Assembly: GCA_965651905.1 (NCBI GenBank)
Contig: CBFGUG010000038.1
Span: 1 to 64,000 of the forward strand
DNA from: SZUA-265 sp965651905
Lineage (GTDB): Bacteria > Myxococcota_A > Polyangia > Polyangiales > Polyangiaceae
Reading direction: 5' to 3'
Length of the DNA: 64,000 bases
The translations under genes and the position numbers were made by a program. Each line of letters starts with the position of its first letter. Positions within the stretch are counted from its first letter, which is position 1. Of this stretch, positions 17,816-26,554 are shown piece after piece. The notes under the pieces were generated by a model, which saw only the letters and a list, made by a program, of their open reading frames with translations, did not search any database and had not been told where the DNA came from.

Positions 17816-19452
17816 GGCACGCTCACCGTCCACTCGACTGTTTGTTCCAAGTCCTCGCGCGAGTCGCGGACCCACGGCGTATCGTCGTAGGCTCGTGCGC
17901 TGACCGTGTGCTCGCCGCTCGGAAGATCGCTCAGCGAGAAACACTCGCCGCCATCTTCCACCACCACGTTGCCGTCCACGGACCAGTCCACCTTGAGGAC
18001 TTCGGCGTCAATCAAACGCACTGCGAGCTCAGTTGATCCGCTCACGGGCGCGTCGTTGGGCGTGTGACTGTCGATGGGGCGCACGATCTCGTAGATGTCG
18101 TGTACGGCTTTTTGCAGTGAGGGCATGTTGAACGCGTAGGGTAGCAGGTTCATCTCCGAGTCTTGGGTGGGGCGCGTCACCCCGCTGTTCGGACCGCAGT
18201 AGCGGCCACCCGGGACACTGCCATGTTCACCGAGATTCCAAAGACGACTACCGCCTTCCATCACGAAGCCCATCCACTCACCCCACTTGGTCTCCGAAGA
18301 CATCATCGGATCTTCTTCGCATGCGACGTTGGGCTCGCGTGCAGATGCGCAGTTGCAGGTCAGATTGTCGTCGCCGTATTCATCTGCCAGCTGGTGAAAG
18401 GAGTGACCGCCTTCGTGGATTGCAACACTCGCTGCCTGGGTGGCGCTCGTTTCCATGAACTTGCCAGACCACACCATGATCCCGCCGCCGCTATTCCACC
18501 ACTCGTTTTCGTTCATGGTAGCGGCGAGCCAATCGACGTCCACGTGATCAGGTAGCGCGGTCTGCAGGTACTGTCGCACCAAGCGATCGTCGACGCAGCC
18601 CAGACGGTCGCCGCAGTTGCCGCCGTCGAAGGCCGTGTCGCGGTTCGGGTTATCGCCCGGGCCATCCACGCCAGACTCGTTGCTCGGGCTGCGCATCGCA
18701 CACACGTTGATGAACTTGCGATAGCGAACGTAGGGTTCGCCGATCTCGGCGAACATGCCTGTTTCCTCGTTGTACAACATGTTTTCGACGTGCTCGACGA
18801 GCACCGTGTCGAGTTCTGACTCCTGGTAACCGTCTGCTGCGATCACGTAGTTGACGCGGTTTTCGGGTGGGCCGTTGTTCTCGAACACGTGTGCGTCACC
18901 ACACTCGAACGGCGCGGCGTCGATCTCGGGCAGTTCCCCGCCGCATGCGGTCGGTGTGCCCACCCCGGGTGCGTCGTCGGCGGCGGAATCATCCGTGGTC
19001 GCGTCGTCCATGCCGCTCATCGTGTCGTCGCTGATCATCGCGTCATCGACTGCGCCCTCGTCGAGCATCATGTCGTCGGCGATGCCTGCGGCGTCGTCCG
19101 TGGGCGCGCTGCCGTCGTCGACTGAGCCGTCGTCGGTTGCTCCTAAACCCGCACCGTTTTCCGCATCGTCCATCGCGCTTGCGCCAGGAGCGTCGTCATC
19201 CGTGCTCGCTTCGTCATCGGTCGTGAGCGCTGGAAGGTCAGAGCCAGTGCCTGTACTACTTCCTGTGGCCGAGCCAGTCGTCGTCGAGGTTGGGATCGTG
19301 CTGCCCGCGCTCGACGTCGAACCTGAGCTGGGAGCGCCCGTGCTACTCGTCGTTTCGCTGCTGCTGTCCGCGTTGGCGTCCGAACTCGGTTCGTCACTCG
19401 TCCCGCACGACAACAAGACCCCTGAGGCCAGGACGATCAATTTTCGCGACAT
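17812..19452 (-). CDS. M64 (IgA-peptidase-like) zinc metallopeptidase lipoprotein
   Basis: 546 residues. Lipoprotein signal with Cys16 ('VLLSC'), then a ~150-residue Ser/Thr/Asp linker, then the peptidase domain: 'RVNYVIAADGYQESELDTVL', 'YRKFINVCAMRSPSNESGVD' and the zinc motif 'HEGGHSFHQLADEYG' (His346, Glu347, His350). A C-terminal Ig-like beta domain follows ('LKVDWSVDGNVV...ARAYDDTPWVRD'). M64 enzymes are secreted proteases, some of which cut IgA. The start ATG 19452 precedes the signal directly. It overlaps the downstream gene by 4 bp. Confidence 0.9.
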   Translation of the reverse strand: MSRKLIVLASGVLLSCGTSDEPSSDANADSSSETTSSTGAPSSGSTSSAGSTIPTSTTTGSATGSSTGTGSDLPALTTDDEASTDDDAPGASAMDDAENGAGLGATDDGSVDDGSAPTDDAAGIADDMMLDEGAVDDAMISDDTMSGMDDATTDDSAADDAPGVGTPTACGGELPEIDAAPFECGDAHVFENNGPPENRVNYVIAADGYQESELDTVLVEHVENMLYNEETGMFAEIGEPYVRYRKFINVCAMRSPSNESGVDGPGDNPNRDTAFDGGNCGDRLGCVDDRLVRQYLQTALPDHVDVDWLAATMNENEWWNSGGGIMVWSGKFMETSATQAASVAIHEGGHSFHQLADEYGDDNLTCNCASAREPNVACEEDPMMSSETKWGEWMGFVMEGGSRLWNLGEHGSVPGGRYCGPNSGVTRPTQDSEMNLLPYAFNMPSLQKAVHDIYEIVRPIDSHTPNDAPVSGSTELAVRLIDAEVLKVDWSVDGNVVVEDGGECFSLSDLPSGEHTVSARAYDDTPWVRDSREDLEQTVEWTVSVP

Positions 19453-19590
19453 GTGTATATGTCGAAACAATAGCCTCGCAGGTGGCAGAATTGTTGCTCA
19501 CTCGGCGACGTGGAGAAAACTTCAGTCACTGCGAAACCGGCTGCTTTGGTTTCGTGCTACTTTCTCGCGGTACGTTTGAGGGCTTGGCGC

Positions 19591-20658
19591 TCAGGGCGCG
19601 GACGTGCCGTCAGGGCCCAGGGCGAACAGTTCGCTCATCTGCTCGCCTGACAGCGCCGCGTCGTAGATGCGAAAATCGTCCAAACGGGCAGCCAGCAATG
19701 CATCTACCTCCCACTGCGAACGTCCCAGCCAGGCGTTATCGTCGACGATGTCGTCTAGGTTGACCAAGGCAGGTACATGAGTGGCTTGCTGTCCGTCGAC
19801 ATAGAGTGTTACGCCGATTTCCGGGTCGATGGTGAGCGCTACGTGAACGGCCTGATCCTGTGGTAGCGGCGCTTCGTGTTGACCCAGGTAAACGACGCCG
19901 CGTACGTGAAACTCGAATGTCAGTGCGTTCTGTTGGACGGGACCGACGTGAGCTTCACTACAGGAACTCGGAGTGACGAAGATTGACGTCTCGGCGTAAC
20001 CCACGACATCTTCGCCATCAGTGGACGTCCCGATGTCGAACAGCCGTTGCCAACACGGCCCACCGTGCCAGACGAGCCACATGGCCAGTGTGACCTCTTC
20101 CAGTGAGGAGACCAAGCCGTTCGGCAAGTCGACGTAATCATCGACGCCGTCGAGCGTGAGACCGCCCACTCCATCCAGCTCTGCACCGCCGATGACTTCG
20201 CCGTCAGCGCCTCCCACGAGGTCGACCACGGTCGTGCCCGTGCCGCTGAAGTCGTAGTGATGTAGCAGCGAATCACTGAGTGGAGTTGGAGGCGCCGCGT
20301 CCCTGGCGGCTGCTCCACCCGCGTCGATTACGGGTGGAGCAGTGACGACTTCGTCGGGTACGAACCCGGATCCCGCGTCGAAATCGTCGGGCACGGACGC
20401 CGCGCCCGCATCGACCTCGTCGGGTATGGGCCCCGCGCCCGCTTCGAGTGGAGTGGCCGTACTAGGAGCGGGCGCTGTACTCGTGGGGGGCGACGTCACG
20501 ACTTCGGACGTCGCTTCTTCGGGGGCGAGCAAGTGAACATGCACGTCTTCACCGCACGCAGCGCAGACGAGGCCTGCAAGGCAACCGAGTAGAGCGGCTC
20601 GGGTTCGGAACCTGCAGCCCGACGCGATGCAGGTCGAACGACAAACTCCATTCGACAC
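19591..20658 (-). CDS. LamG/concanavalin-A-like lectin domain lipoprotein
   Basis: About 355 residues from GTG 20658, chosen because it leads straight into a signal peptide ending at 'CAAC' (Cys35); the frame is open upstream to 20865 but has atypical composition. An Asp/Pro/Ala linker with near-repeats of 'VDAGAA', 'DAGSGFVPDEV' precedes a ~200-residue LamG-3-like domain: 'LHHYDFSGTGTTVVDLVGG', 'GLTLDGVDDYVDLP', 'VTLYVDGQQ', 'AWLGRSQWEVDALLAARLDDFRIYDAAL'. Such domains bind glycans or proteins at the surface. It stands alone. Confidence 0.82.
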   Translation of the reverse strand: MSNGVCRSTCIASGCRFRTRAALLGCLAGLVCAACGEDVHVHLLAPEEATSEVVTSPPTSTAPAPSTATPLEAGAGPIPDEVDAGAASVPDDFDAGSGFVPDEVVTAPPVIDAGGAAARDAAPPTPLSDSLLHHYDFSGTGTTVVDLVGGADGEVIGGAELDGVGGLTLDGVDDYVDLPNGLVSSLEEVTLAMWLVWHGGPCWQRLFDIGTSTDGEDVVGYAETSIFVTPSSCSEAHVGPVQQNALTFEFHVRGVVYLGQHEAPLPQDQAVHVALTIDPEIGVTLYVDGQQATHVPALVNLDDIVDDNAWLGRSQWEVDALLAARLDDFRIYDAALSGEQMSELFALGPDGTSAP

Positions 20659-20892
20659 GCGATCGTTTGCAGAGCGATCGGACGTGTGGGCGTAACGCTG
20701 GTGGTTCTCTCGGGGCAACGCTCGATTCCGTGTAGCTGCGACGTCAAGTGGGTGCACGTAGGCCCTCCGATACTGGCGTAGCTTCCAGTCGGTCGCAAGC
20801 TGCGGCAAGTTTGACTGCATGCAGCTCACTTCTAGTTCGATCCGAACTTCCACCTGGACATCCATCTGGTCGACTGAAAAGAACGCACTGGC

Positions 20893-20923
20893 TTGAACCT
20901 GGGCGTGAAATAGGTTCTAGAAT
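20893..20923 (+). promoter_or_regulatory. Putative sigma-70-type promoter, leaderless
   Basis: TTGAAC at 20893-20898, a 19-bp spacer, TAGAAT at 20918-20923, then six bases to GTG 20930. The spacer is longer than ideal. No ribosome binding site precedes the GTG, which fits a leaderless transcript. Confidence 0.45.
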
Positions 20924-20929
20924 CATCGC

Positions 20930-21826
20930 GTGACGCTGCCCGCAGCCCTCGACGTCGTGGTTTTCGAGCTGCCCGCAGAACACCGCAGCGAAGCGCAAGC
21001 CGCGATCGACAGCTGTCGGCTGGTGTTGGGGGCGGGGGCTTGCCGCGCTAGCTCCGAGCCGGGAGCCGCCGCGAACTGGCATGCGACCATCGTTTGGCAG
21101 GATGTGTCGAACCTCGACGCCAGTGTCGAATTGAGAGAAGAAGCCCGTGGTCCGTTGCTGAGCGTGCGCGAGGTGCGCTTCGAGGCGCAAGACTCGCTCG
21201 AGCAGCGTTATCGCGCGCTCGGTCTGCTGATCGTCTCTCATGTAGTGGCGTCGCAGCCGACGCCCGAGCCCCGCCCACGGCCCGAGCCCGCGCCGCTGGT
21301 AACGCCTGTCCCCACCGCGCCACCTGCAACGCGGAGCCCGTGGGGGGTCGATTTGGCGTTCACGCTCGGGTCGGCGCTCAGCGACAGGCCCCTCGCGCTC
21401 GGCGGGAGCGTGCGTGGGTGGTTCGGCGTTGCGGGAGACTCGGTTCGTCCACAATTGACGCTGGGGTGGACGGGCACTGGAGGTCAACCCGAAGCAAACT
21501 TCTACGTTGGCTCCGTCGGGCTCGCTGTACCACTAGCAGCTTCGGATTCACCGCTGAGTGCGGAGCTGCACGTCGAGGCGATGCTTCAACGCGTCGAACT
21601 AGTCGCACAGGCGGCGGGCGAACGTGAATCATTTGGAATGACGTTGGGTGGAGTCGGTTTTGGCGCCGATGGGTTTTTGGAACTGAGCGACCACTGGGCG
21701 CTCATGTTGGGCGTTGGCGCTCACGTACCCGCGCGCAGACTGATAGTGGAAGTGGCGGGGGAGCCGCAGGGCGAACTCGGCGTCCCGGGTTGGAAAACCC
21801 ACGCGGGCGTGCGTCTAATGCCCTGA
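20930..21826 (+). CDS. Envelope protein upstream of sigma/anti-sigma pair
   Basis: 298 residues from GTG 20930. The N-terminal ~105 residues form a soluble domain with one Cys pair. A Pro-rich linker (residues ~108-138, 'PTPEPRPRPEPAPL') leads to a ~160-residue C-terminal part with alternating hydrophobic residues and Gly ('VDLAFTLGSALSD', 'NFYVGSVGLAVPL', 'LSAELHVEAMLQRVEL', 'WALMLGVGAHVP'), as in an outer-membrane beta-barrel. There is no obvious signal peptide, which is odd for a barrel. It precedes the sigma factor gene by ~70 bp on the same strand, so one unit is likely. Confidence 0.65.
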   Translation: MTLPAALDVVVFELPAEHRSEAQAAIDSCRLVLGAGACRASSEPGAAANWHATIVWQDVSNLDASVELREEARGPLLSVREVRFEAQDSLEQRYRALGLLIVSHVVASQPTPEPRPRPEPAPLVTPVPTAPPATRSPWGVDLAFTLGSALSDRPLALGGSVRGWFGVAGDSVRPQLTLGWTGTGGQPEANFYVGSVGLAVPLAASDSPLSAELHVEAMLQRVELVAQAAGERESFGMTLGGVGFGADGFLELSDHWALMLGVGAHVPARRLIVEVAGEPQGELGVPGWKTHAGVRLMP

Positions 21827-21897
21827 AATTGTTCAGCCCCCCGTGAAACGCTGGGGGATTCGCGGGCGGATCATTTCTGCCTGATGATGACTGGTTC

Positions 21898-22542
21898 GTG
21901 CGTTTGTTACAGGTTGAACCCGTGAGCTCCGAACCTTCCCCCGTGTTGCGCCTGATGTCGCCAGTGAGGCAGCCCGCAGCGCTGCCCAGTGATCCTGAAA
22001 TTGTCGCAGGCATTGCTGCGGGGCAAGAGTGGGCAGCGGATGCCCTGTACACGCGCGTGCAACCCGTGGTCGATCGCTGCTTGCGCCGCATCTTGCGATC
22101 CACGGGACCCGACTACGACGACTTGGTGCAAGCGGCGTTCGAGCGCATCATCACCGTGCTCTCACGGAAGCCTCTGGGCGGGCAATGTGATTTGCGCGCG
22201 TGGTCATCGGCGGTGGCCACTCACGTCGCGCTCGACGCGCTTCGTCGCAAGGTGCTGGAGCGCAAGCTGTTCCAGGGTGAGCCCGATCTCGGCTCGCAGC
22301 GGCCCGCGTCGCTCAGTTCCGAGGGGCGTTTGGAGGCTCGGTCGGAGGTCACGCGACTGCAGCGTGTGCTCGCCCGCATGAAACCCTCGGCAGCGGAGGC
22401 ACTGCTGCTCCACGACGTTTTGGGCTACGAGCTCAGTGAGGTGGCGGAGATGACTGGCATCACGGTGGCTGCCGCACAATCCCGTCTGATTCGATCACGC
22501 AAGGAGTTGGTCCGTCGCGCCAACGCAAAGGGCACGCCATGA
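21898..22542 (+). CDS. ECF-like RNA polymerase sigma factor
   Basis: Up to 214 residues. Region 2 is seen in 'DALYTRVQPVVDRCLRRIL', 'DDLVQAAFERIITVL', 'LRAWSSAVATHVALDALRR'; region 4 in 'MKPSAAEALLLHDVLGYELSEVAEMTGITVAAAQSRLIRSRKEL'. The start is uncertain: GTG 21898, GTG 21922 or ATG 21955; all keep region 2. The stop overlaps the start of the FecR-type gene as ATGA, so the sigma and its likely regulator are made together. It probably directs transcription of envelope genes, perhaps its own operon. Confidence 0.85.
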   Translation: MRLLQVEPVSSEPSPVLRLMSPVRQPAALPSDPEIVAGIAAGQEWAADALYTRVQPVVDRCLRRILRSTGPDYDDLVQAAFERIITVLSRKPLGGQCDLRAWSSAVATHVALDALRRKVLERKLFQGEPDLGSQRPASLSSEGRLEARSEVTRLQRVLARMKPSAAEALLLHDVLGYELSEVAEMTGITVAAAQSRLIRSRKELVRRANAKGTP

Positions 22543-23585
22543 ACCACGAGCAACGAGTCGACGAATTGCTGCGCGAGTTGCGCGAAGGGCCCGTGCTGCT
22601 CGCGGGCGCCGACGAGATCGAAGCCCAACGCGGGCGTCTGCTTCCCATTTTGCGCGAACGCGTGCGCGAGATCCCCGAGCTGTATTACGAAGAGGTGCGT
22701 CAGACGCGTCGTCGTCGTGTGGTGTACGCGGCTACCGCGCTCATGAGCATGGCTGCCGCCGTGGCATTGTTCATCGGGATCTCGAAGCAGGACGACGCGA
22801 GTGCCCGGGACGGTTCCTCGTTGCGACTCGCTCCAGGTGGGGCGGGCCTTGCCATCGCCACCGCGGGTGAGTCGAGTGTCACCTTGGCTGCTCCCATCGA
22901 GATTGCTGCGCAGGGTGAACTATCCGTGACGGCCGATTCCGAACTCACGACGTCGCGTGGCGTGCAGATCGCGCTGTCGGGAGACACGCGGGTGGGGCTC
23001 GACGCGCTGGCTTCTCAACACAAGCGAGCCAAATTGCGCCTAGTGGGCGGCAAGGTGCGTTGCGCCGTGCCGCCACTGACCGACGGCGAGAGTTTTTCGG
23101 TCGTGACCAAGCTCGCGGAAGTCGTCGTGCACGGTACCGAGTTTACGGTCGAAGCGGACAGCGGCGGGGAGCCACGAACCTGCGTACGCGTGACAGAAGG
23201 CTTGGTGGAAGTGCGCCACGCCGCGGGCAGCGCGTTCGTCTCTCCTGGTGCCAGCTGGGGTTGCGATTCGCACAGTGCTGACGACGCTGAGTCTGAGCAG
23301 ACGGAGTCTAGCGCATCGCCCGAGGTCGCTGACGTTTCTGCAGGCGCCTCCGCTTCGGAACACGTGGCGAGGGTGCGCCCCAAGGCGCCACAACGTGCGC
23401 AGCCCGAGTCGAGCGAGAACACGGGAACGCTGGGTCACGAGACCCGTCTCTTTGCAGACGCGATCGCCGCAGAACGTCGCGGCGAGAACGCGCTGGCGCG
23501 GGAGCTGTACCAGCGTCTGCTCTCGCGTTATCCCGCGTCGCCTCTGGCGCCCGATGCCCGCGCTGGCGCTGCCCGCGTGAAGTGA
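22539..23585 (+). CDS. FecR-domain anti-sigma factor
   Basis: 348 residues. A cytoplasmic N-terminal ~58 residues that could bind the sigma factor, one membrane helix at ~61-80 ('VVYAATALMSMAAAVALFIG'), a periplasmic FecR-type domain (~110-235: 'LRLVGGKVRCAVPPL', 'FSVVTKLAEVVVHGTEFTVEAD', 'CVRVTEGLVEVRH'), an acidic Ser-rich linker and a C-terminal TPR-like helix pair ('FADAIAAERRGENALARELYQRLL'). FecR proteins pass a surface signal through the inner membrane to an ECF sigma factor. The start ATG overlaps the sigma stop by 4 bp. Confidence 0.85.
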   Translation: MNHEQRVDELLRELREGPVLLAGADEIEAQRGRLLPILRERVREIPELYYEEVRQTRRRRVVYAATALMSMAAAVALFIGISKQDDASARDGSSLRLAPGGAGLAIATAGESSVTLAAPIEIAAQGELSVTADSELTTSRGVQIALSGDTRVGLDALASQHKRAKLRLVGGKVRCAVPPLTDGESFSVVTKLAEVVVHGTEFTVEADSGGEPRTCVRVTEGLVEVRHAAGSAFVSPGASWGCDSHSADDAESEQTESSASPEVADVSAGASASEHVARVRPKAPQRAQPESSENTGTLGHETRLFADAIAAERRGENALARELYQRLLSRYPASPLAPDARAGAARVK

Positions 23586-23786
23586 GCGCCGCTCTGTGAC
23601 GTTCGAGACAGTGGTACCTGTTTTGTGACGGGGTGGCCCGTGCGCGGGGGGCGCGACGTTGTTGGTCTTTCGGGGTGGGCGAGTCGTCGGCAATTTGGCT
23701 TTGGCGCGCTGGCTGCAGTGCGGCTCCCGAATCAGCAAACTGACGTGCGGGTCGCGGAGTTTGTGCGTCTGCTGTAGGAAGCGCTC

Positions 23787-25121
23787 GTGCGCGACTCGGA
23801 ACTCACCCGCCTGCGAGTGTTGCGGCTGTCGTGGCCGATCATTTTGGCGAACGCGTCGGTGCCGCTGGTGGGGCTCGCGGACACCGCGGTCGTCGGCAAC
23901 GTCGGGAGCGTGGCGGGGCTTGGGGCGATCGCGCTGGGCGCGTTGATCTTCAGTTTCGTCTATTGGAGCTTCGGGTTTCTGCGCATGGCGACCACGGGGT
24001 TCGTCGCGCAGGCGGACGGCGCGGGGCGTGAAGCCGACGTGCGCGCGACGACCGCGCGTGGCGCATTGGCAGGTGCGGGGCTTGGGCTACTGCTGCTACT
24101 GCTGCAGTGGCCGATCGCTGAGCTCAGTTTCGCGCTGCTGAGCGGCAGCGAGGCTGTCGAGCGGCTGGCAGCCGAGTACTTCTTTGCGCGCGTGTGGGGC
24201 GCGCCCGCGAGCCTGGTGAGCTTTGCGCTGATGGGATGTCTGATTGGGCTCGGCAAGAGTGCGCACCTCTTGGCGGTGCAGTTGCTGCTCAACGGGCTCA
24301 ACATCGCGCTCGACGTGTACTTGGCTGGGGTGCTGGGCTGGGGTGTACGCGGCATCGGGCTTGGTACAGCGCTTTCGGAGTGGTGTGCGTGCCTGTTTGC
24401 GGGAGTCTTGGTGTGGCGCGTGTTGAGAAGGCGCGCGCAAGACGATGAACCGTTTCTCTCGTGGTCGCGAATCGCGCACCTGGGGGACGTGCGACGCAGC
24501 TTGGGTGCAAGTGCCGACATCATGGTGCGGACGTTGTTTCTGGTGTTCGGATTCGCGTGGTTCACGAATCAGGGCGCGCGCTTTTCCGACGTGGTGCTAG
24601 CCGCCAACCACGTGCTGCTGCAGTTTCTGTCGTTTGCGGCGTTCTTTCTCGACGGCTACGCGTACGTTGCCGAGTCGTTAGTCGGTGCGGCGGTAGGGGC
24701 GCGCCGTCTGGCCACGTTCGATTTGGCGGTGCGGCGCTCGAGTGAACTGTCGTGCGCGACCGCGGTGGTGTTGGCCGCGGGGCTCTTGCTCTTCGGCGGC
24801 TCTGCGATCGATTTGCTCGCGAGTCAGCCGGGTGTGCGAGAGGCCGCGCGCGAGTACTTGCCGAACGCCGCGCTGTACGTGTTGTGCGCGTTTGCCGCGT
24901 TTCAGCTGGACGGCATCTTCATCGGCGCAACGCGCACGCGAGCCATGCGCAACGCGTCGATTCAAGCTTCGCTGCTGTTCGTCATCCTCAGCTGGGTAGT
25001 CGTGCCCTGGTGGGGGAACCACGGGTTGTGGCTTTCGTTCATCGCCTACGTGATCGCGCGGGCGATCACGCTTCTGCGTGTACTTCCCGCACTGCGCAGA
25101 AGCGTCGGGGTTGACGTGTAG
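23787..25121 (+). CDS. MATE family efflux transporter (DinF-like)
   Basis: 444 residues with about 12 membrane helices, the normal MATE layout. Typical pieces are 'RLSWPIILANASVPLVGLADTAVVGN' at the N-terminus and 'AANHVLLQFLSFAAFFLDGYAYVAESLVGAAVGAR' in the second half. MATE pumps export cationic compounds against Na+ or H+ entry; the length and second-half motif are closest to DinF. GTG 23787 is preceded by AGGA at suitable spacing. It is 200 bp downstream of the FecR gene and may be separate. Confidence 0.88.
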   Translation: MRDSELTRLRVLRLSWPIILANASVPLVGLADTAVVGNVGSVAGLGAIALGALIFSFVYWSFGFLRMATTGFVAQADGAGREADVRATTARGALAGAGLGLLLLLLQWPIAELSFALLSGSEAVERLAAEYFFARVWGAPASLVSFALMGCLIGLGKSAHLLAVQLLLNGLNIALDVYLAGVLGWGVRGIGLGTALSEWCACLFAGVLVWRVLRRRAQDDEPFLSWSRIAHLGDVRRSLGASADIMVRTLFLVFGFAWFTNQGARFSDVVLAANHVLLQFLSFAAFFLDGYAYVAESLVGAAVGARRLATFDLAVRRSSELSCATAVVLAAGLLLFGGSAIDLLASQPGVREAAREYLPNAALYVLCAFAAFQLDGIFIGATRTRAMRNASIQASLLFVILSWVVVPWWGNHGLWLSFIAYVIARAITLLRVLPALRRSVGVDV

Positions 25122-25144
25122 AGGCTAGAGGCCCGCCTGACGCA

Positions 25145-25297
25145 CGACGTCGAGACAGGGTCGAGTCCCTCACACCGCGACGTCGAGACAACGTCGAGTC
25201 CCTCACAGCGCGGCGTCGAGACAGCGTCGAGTCCCTCACAGCGCGGCGTCGAGCAACCTAGTTACACACTTCGAGTCCCTCACAGCACGACGTCCAG
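25145..25297. repeat. 33-bp tandem repeat reaching into the CNB gene 3' end
   Basis: Units start at 25145, 25178 and 25211 (33 bp each, differing at a few bases), then a 44-bp unit at 25244 with an 11-bp insertion and a partial unit from 25288. Core: cgrcgtcgagacarcg then tcgagtccctcacag. The stop codon (25280-25282) and last codons of the minus-strand CNB gene lie inside the last units. Confidence 0.85.
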
Positions 25298-26161
25298 CAG
25301 CTGGGCGCGGGCGAGGTGCTGGTTGAGCTTGCTTTCGTAGTCGGGGATCAGGTTGTCGAGATAGACGACGCCCTCGCTCGGGTCGGCACGTTCCAAGCGG
25401 CCGCTGGCAGGCAACTCGCCCCCGTCTAGCAACAGGGTGAAGGTGATGTCCGTGCCCGGCTTGAGAGAGGCTGGTGGATTCGAAAAGTAGAGCCATTCAG
25501 TCGACAGGGCACCAACCTTGCATTGGCTGCCGTCTGCCAGACGCACGGCGGTGGGCACCAACCGGGAGGGCTCGACCAGGTAGTGGATCTTGCGGTTCTG
25601 CTCGATCAAGGAGTCGAGCTCTTCGAACAGTGCGGCGTGCAGCGGGTTGTCCTCCCCCTCGAGCAATGCTTCGCGCATGCGCTTCATGGTCTTCTGCGTG
25701 CTGACGATGTTGTCGCGCATTTCGGACAGTCGGCGGCGGTCTCGCCCGATCTTACGGGCGGCCAGGCGCAGCAGGCTCCGCTGCAGCTCGAACGCGATGT
25801 CACCGTTCTCGCGCAAGAATGCCTCGAGTGGCTCGGTGGGGGCGGTCAGCAGGGTCGCCGAGTCGGCGACGATGACGTCCAGGTTGCGTGCCTCCCCCGT
25901 GAAGACCCCGAGCTCGCCGACGGGGGCGAACGGGTGAACCTCGAAGACCTCGCCGTCCTCGTCGCGAACGGAGAGCGACCCTTCTACGAGCAGGGTCAGA
26001 CCTTGTGGGACGCTGCCCGCCTCGAACACGGATTCGCCGTCTTTCAAGGTCTTGCGTTCGAACACGCTGAGCAAACGTTCGAGCTGAGCTGGCTCGAACC
26101 CAGCAAACAGGGGCAGGTTGTCGAGCAGCGATTTCGCGAGGGCTGGGCTAACTTCGGTCAT
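25280..26161 (-). CDS. Cyclic-nucleotide-binding-type protein with PilZ-like C-terminus
   Basis: 293 residues from ATG 26161. Residues ~5-130 form a cNMP-binding beta-roll ('LPLFAGFEPAQLERLLSVF', 'VFEAGSVPQGLTLLVEGSLSVRDEDGE', 'FAPVGELGVFTGEARNLDVI'), followed by a helical, coiled-coil-like segment. It lacks a Crp HTH. The C-terminal ~95 residues resemble PilZ in strand order ('AVRLADGSQCKVGALSTEWLYFSNP', 'LPASGRLERADPSEGVVYLDNL') but have no RxxxR motif, so c-di-GMP binding is doubtful. A signalling role is inferred. It is divergent from the SET cluster. Confidence 0.75.
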   Translation of the reverse strand: MTEVSPALAKSLLDNLPLFAGFEPAQLERLLSVFERKTLKDGESVFEAGSVPQGLTLLVEGSLSVRDEDGEVFEVHPFAPVGELGVFTGEARNLDVIVADSATLLTAPTEPLEAFLRENGDIAFELQRSLLRLAARKIGRDRRRLSEMRDNIVSTQKTMKRMREALLEGEDNPLHAALFEELDSLIEQNRKIHYLVEPSRLVPTAVRLADGSQCKVGALSTEWLYFSNPPASLKPGTDITFTLLLDGGELPASGRLERADPSEGVVYLDNLIPDYESKLNQHLARAQLLDVVL

Positions 26162-26305
26162 GTTGCTCTGGATGCATCCCCCACGTCGGGGGCGCAACGG
26201 CTTTTCAGAGAACGCGGATCTTTTGTGGTTGCTAGTAGGTGAGGCGAGCGTGTTCGACACCCGAGCACGACTCTCTTCACGAAGGTCCCAACTCGAGGAG
26301 GAGCG

Positions 26306-26443
26306 GTGAAGGCTTTCCAAAAAATGCATCACCCGATCATTTCCGGCTTGCGCAGTTTGTGCGGTGGGCGAATCATGCTGCCGCAGGAGGCCGCCTCGGC
26401 GGGCTCGACCGATGCAGAACGACAAGCCTCCAGGTGGGTATGA
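26306..26443 (+). CDS. Candidate 45-residue small protein
   Basis: A GTG-started frame of 45 codons, preceded by a strong AGGAGG (26296-26301) four bases from the GTG. It begins 'MKAFQKMHHPIISGLR' and ends 'DAERQASRWV', with a basic, His-containing N-terminus and one Cys. I recognise no family. It is the only candidate gene in the 393-bp gap between the CNB gene and the first SET gene; the strong Shine-Dalgarno sequence is the main reason to list it. It might be a leader or regulator for the SET cluster. Confidence 0.3.
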   Translation: MKAFQKMHHPIISGLRSLCGGRIMLPQEAASAGSTDAERQASRWV

Positions 26444-26554
26444 CCACCTGATTCCCGACGGGGTGCAAGCCGCCGTCGACTGTCCACTCGAATCGGCTCG
26501 ACGAGTCACACTCGGTGGGACGAAGACCGAGTGCGGCGTGCTCTGGGGGAACAC

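Noticed and set aside
18851..19579. Long plus-strand ORF opposite the M64 gene
   Set aside because: It is Ser/Val/Ala low complexity, the complement of the Asp/Ser/Thr linker codons; the minus-strand peptidase is clear.
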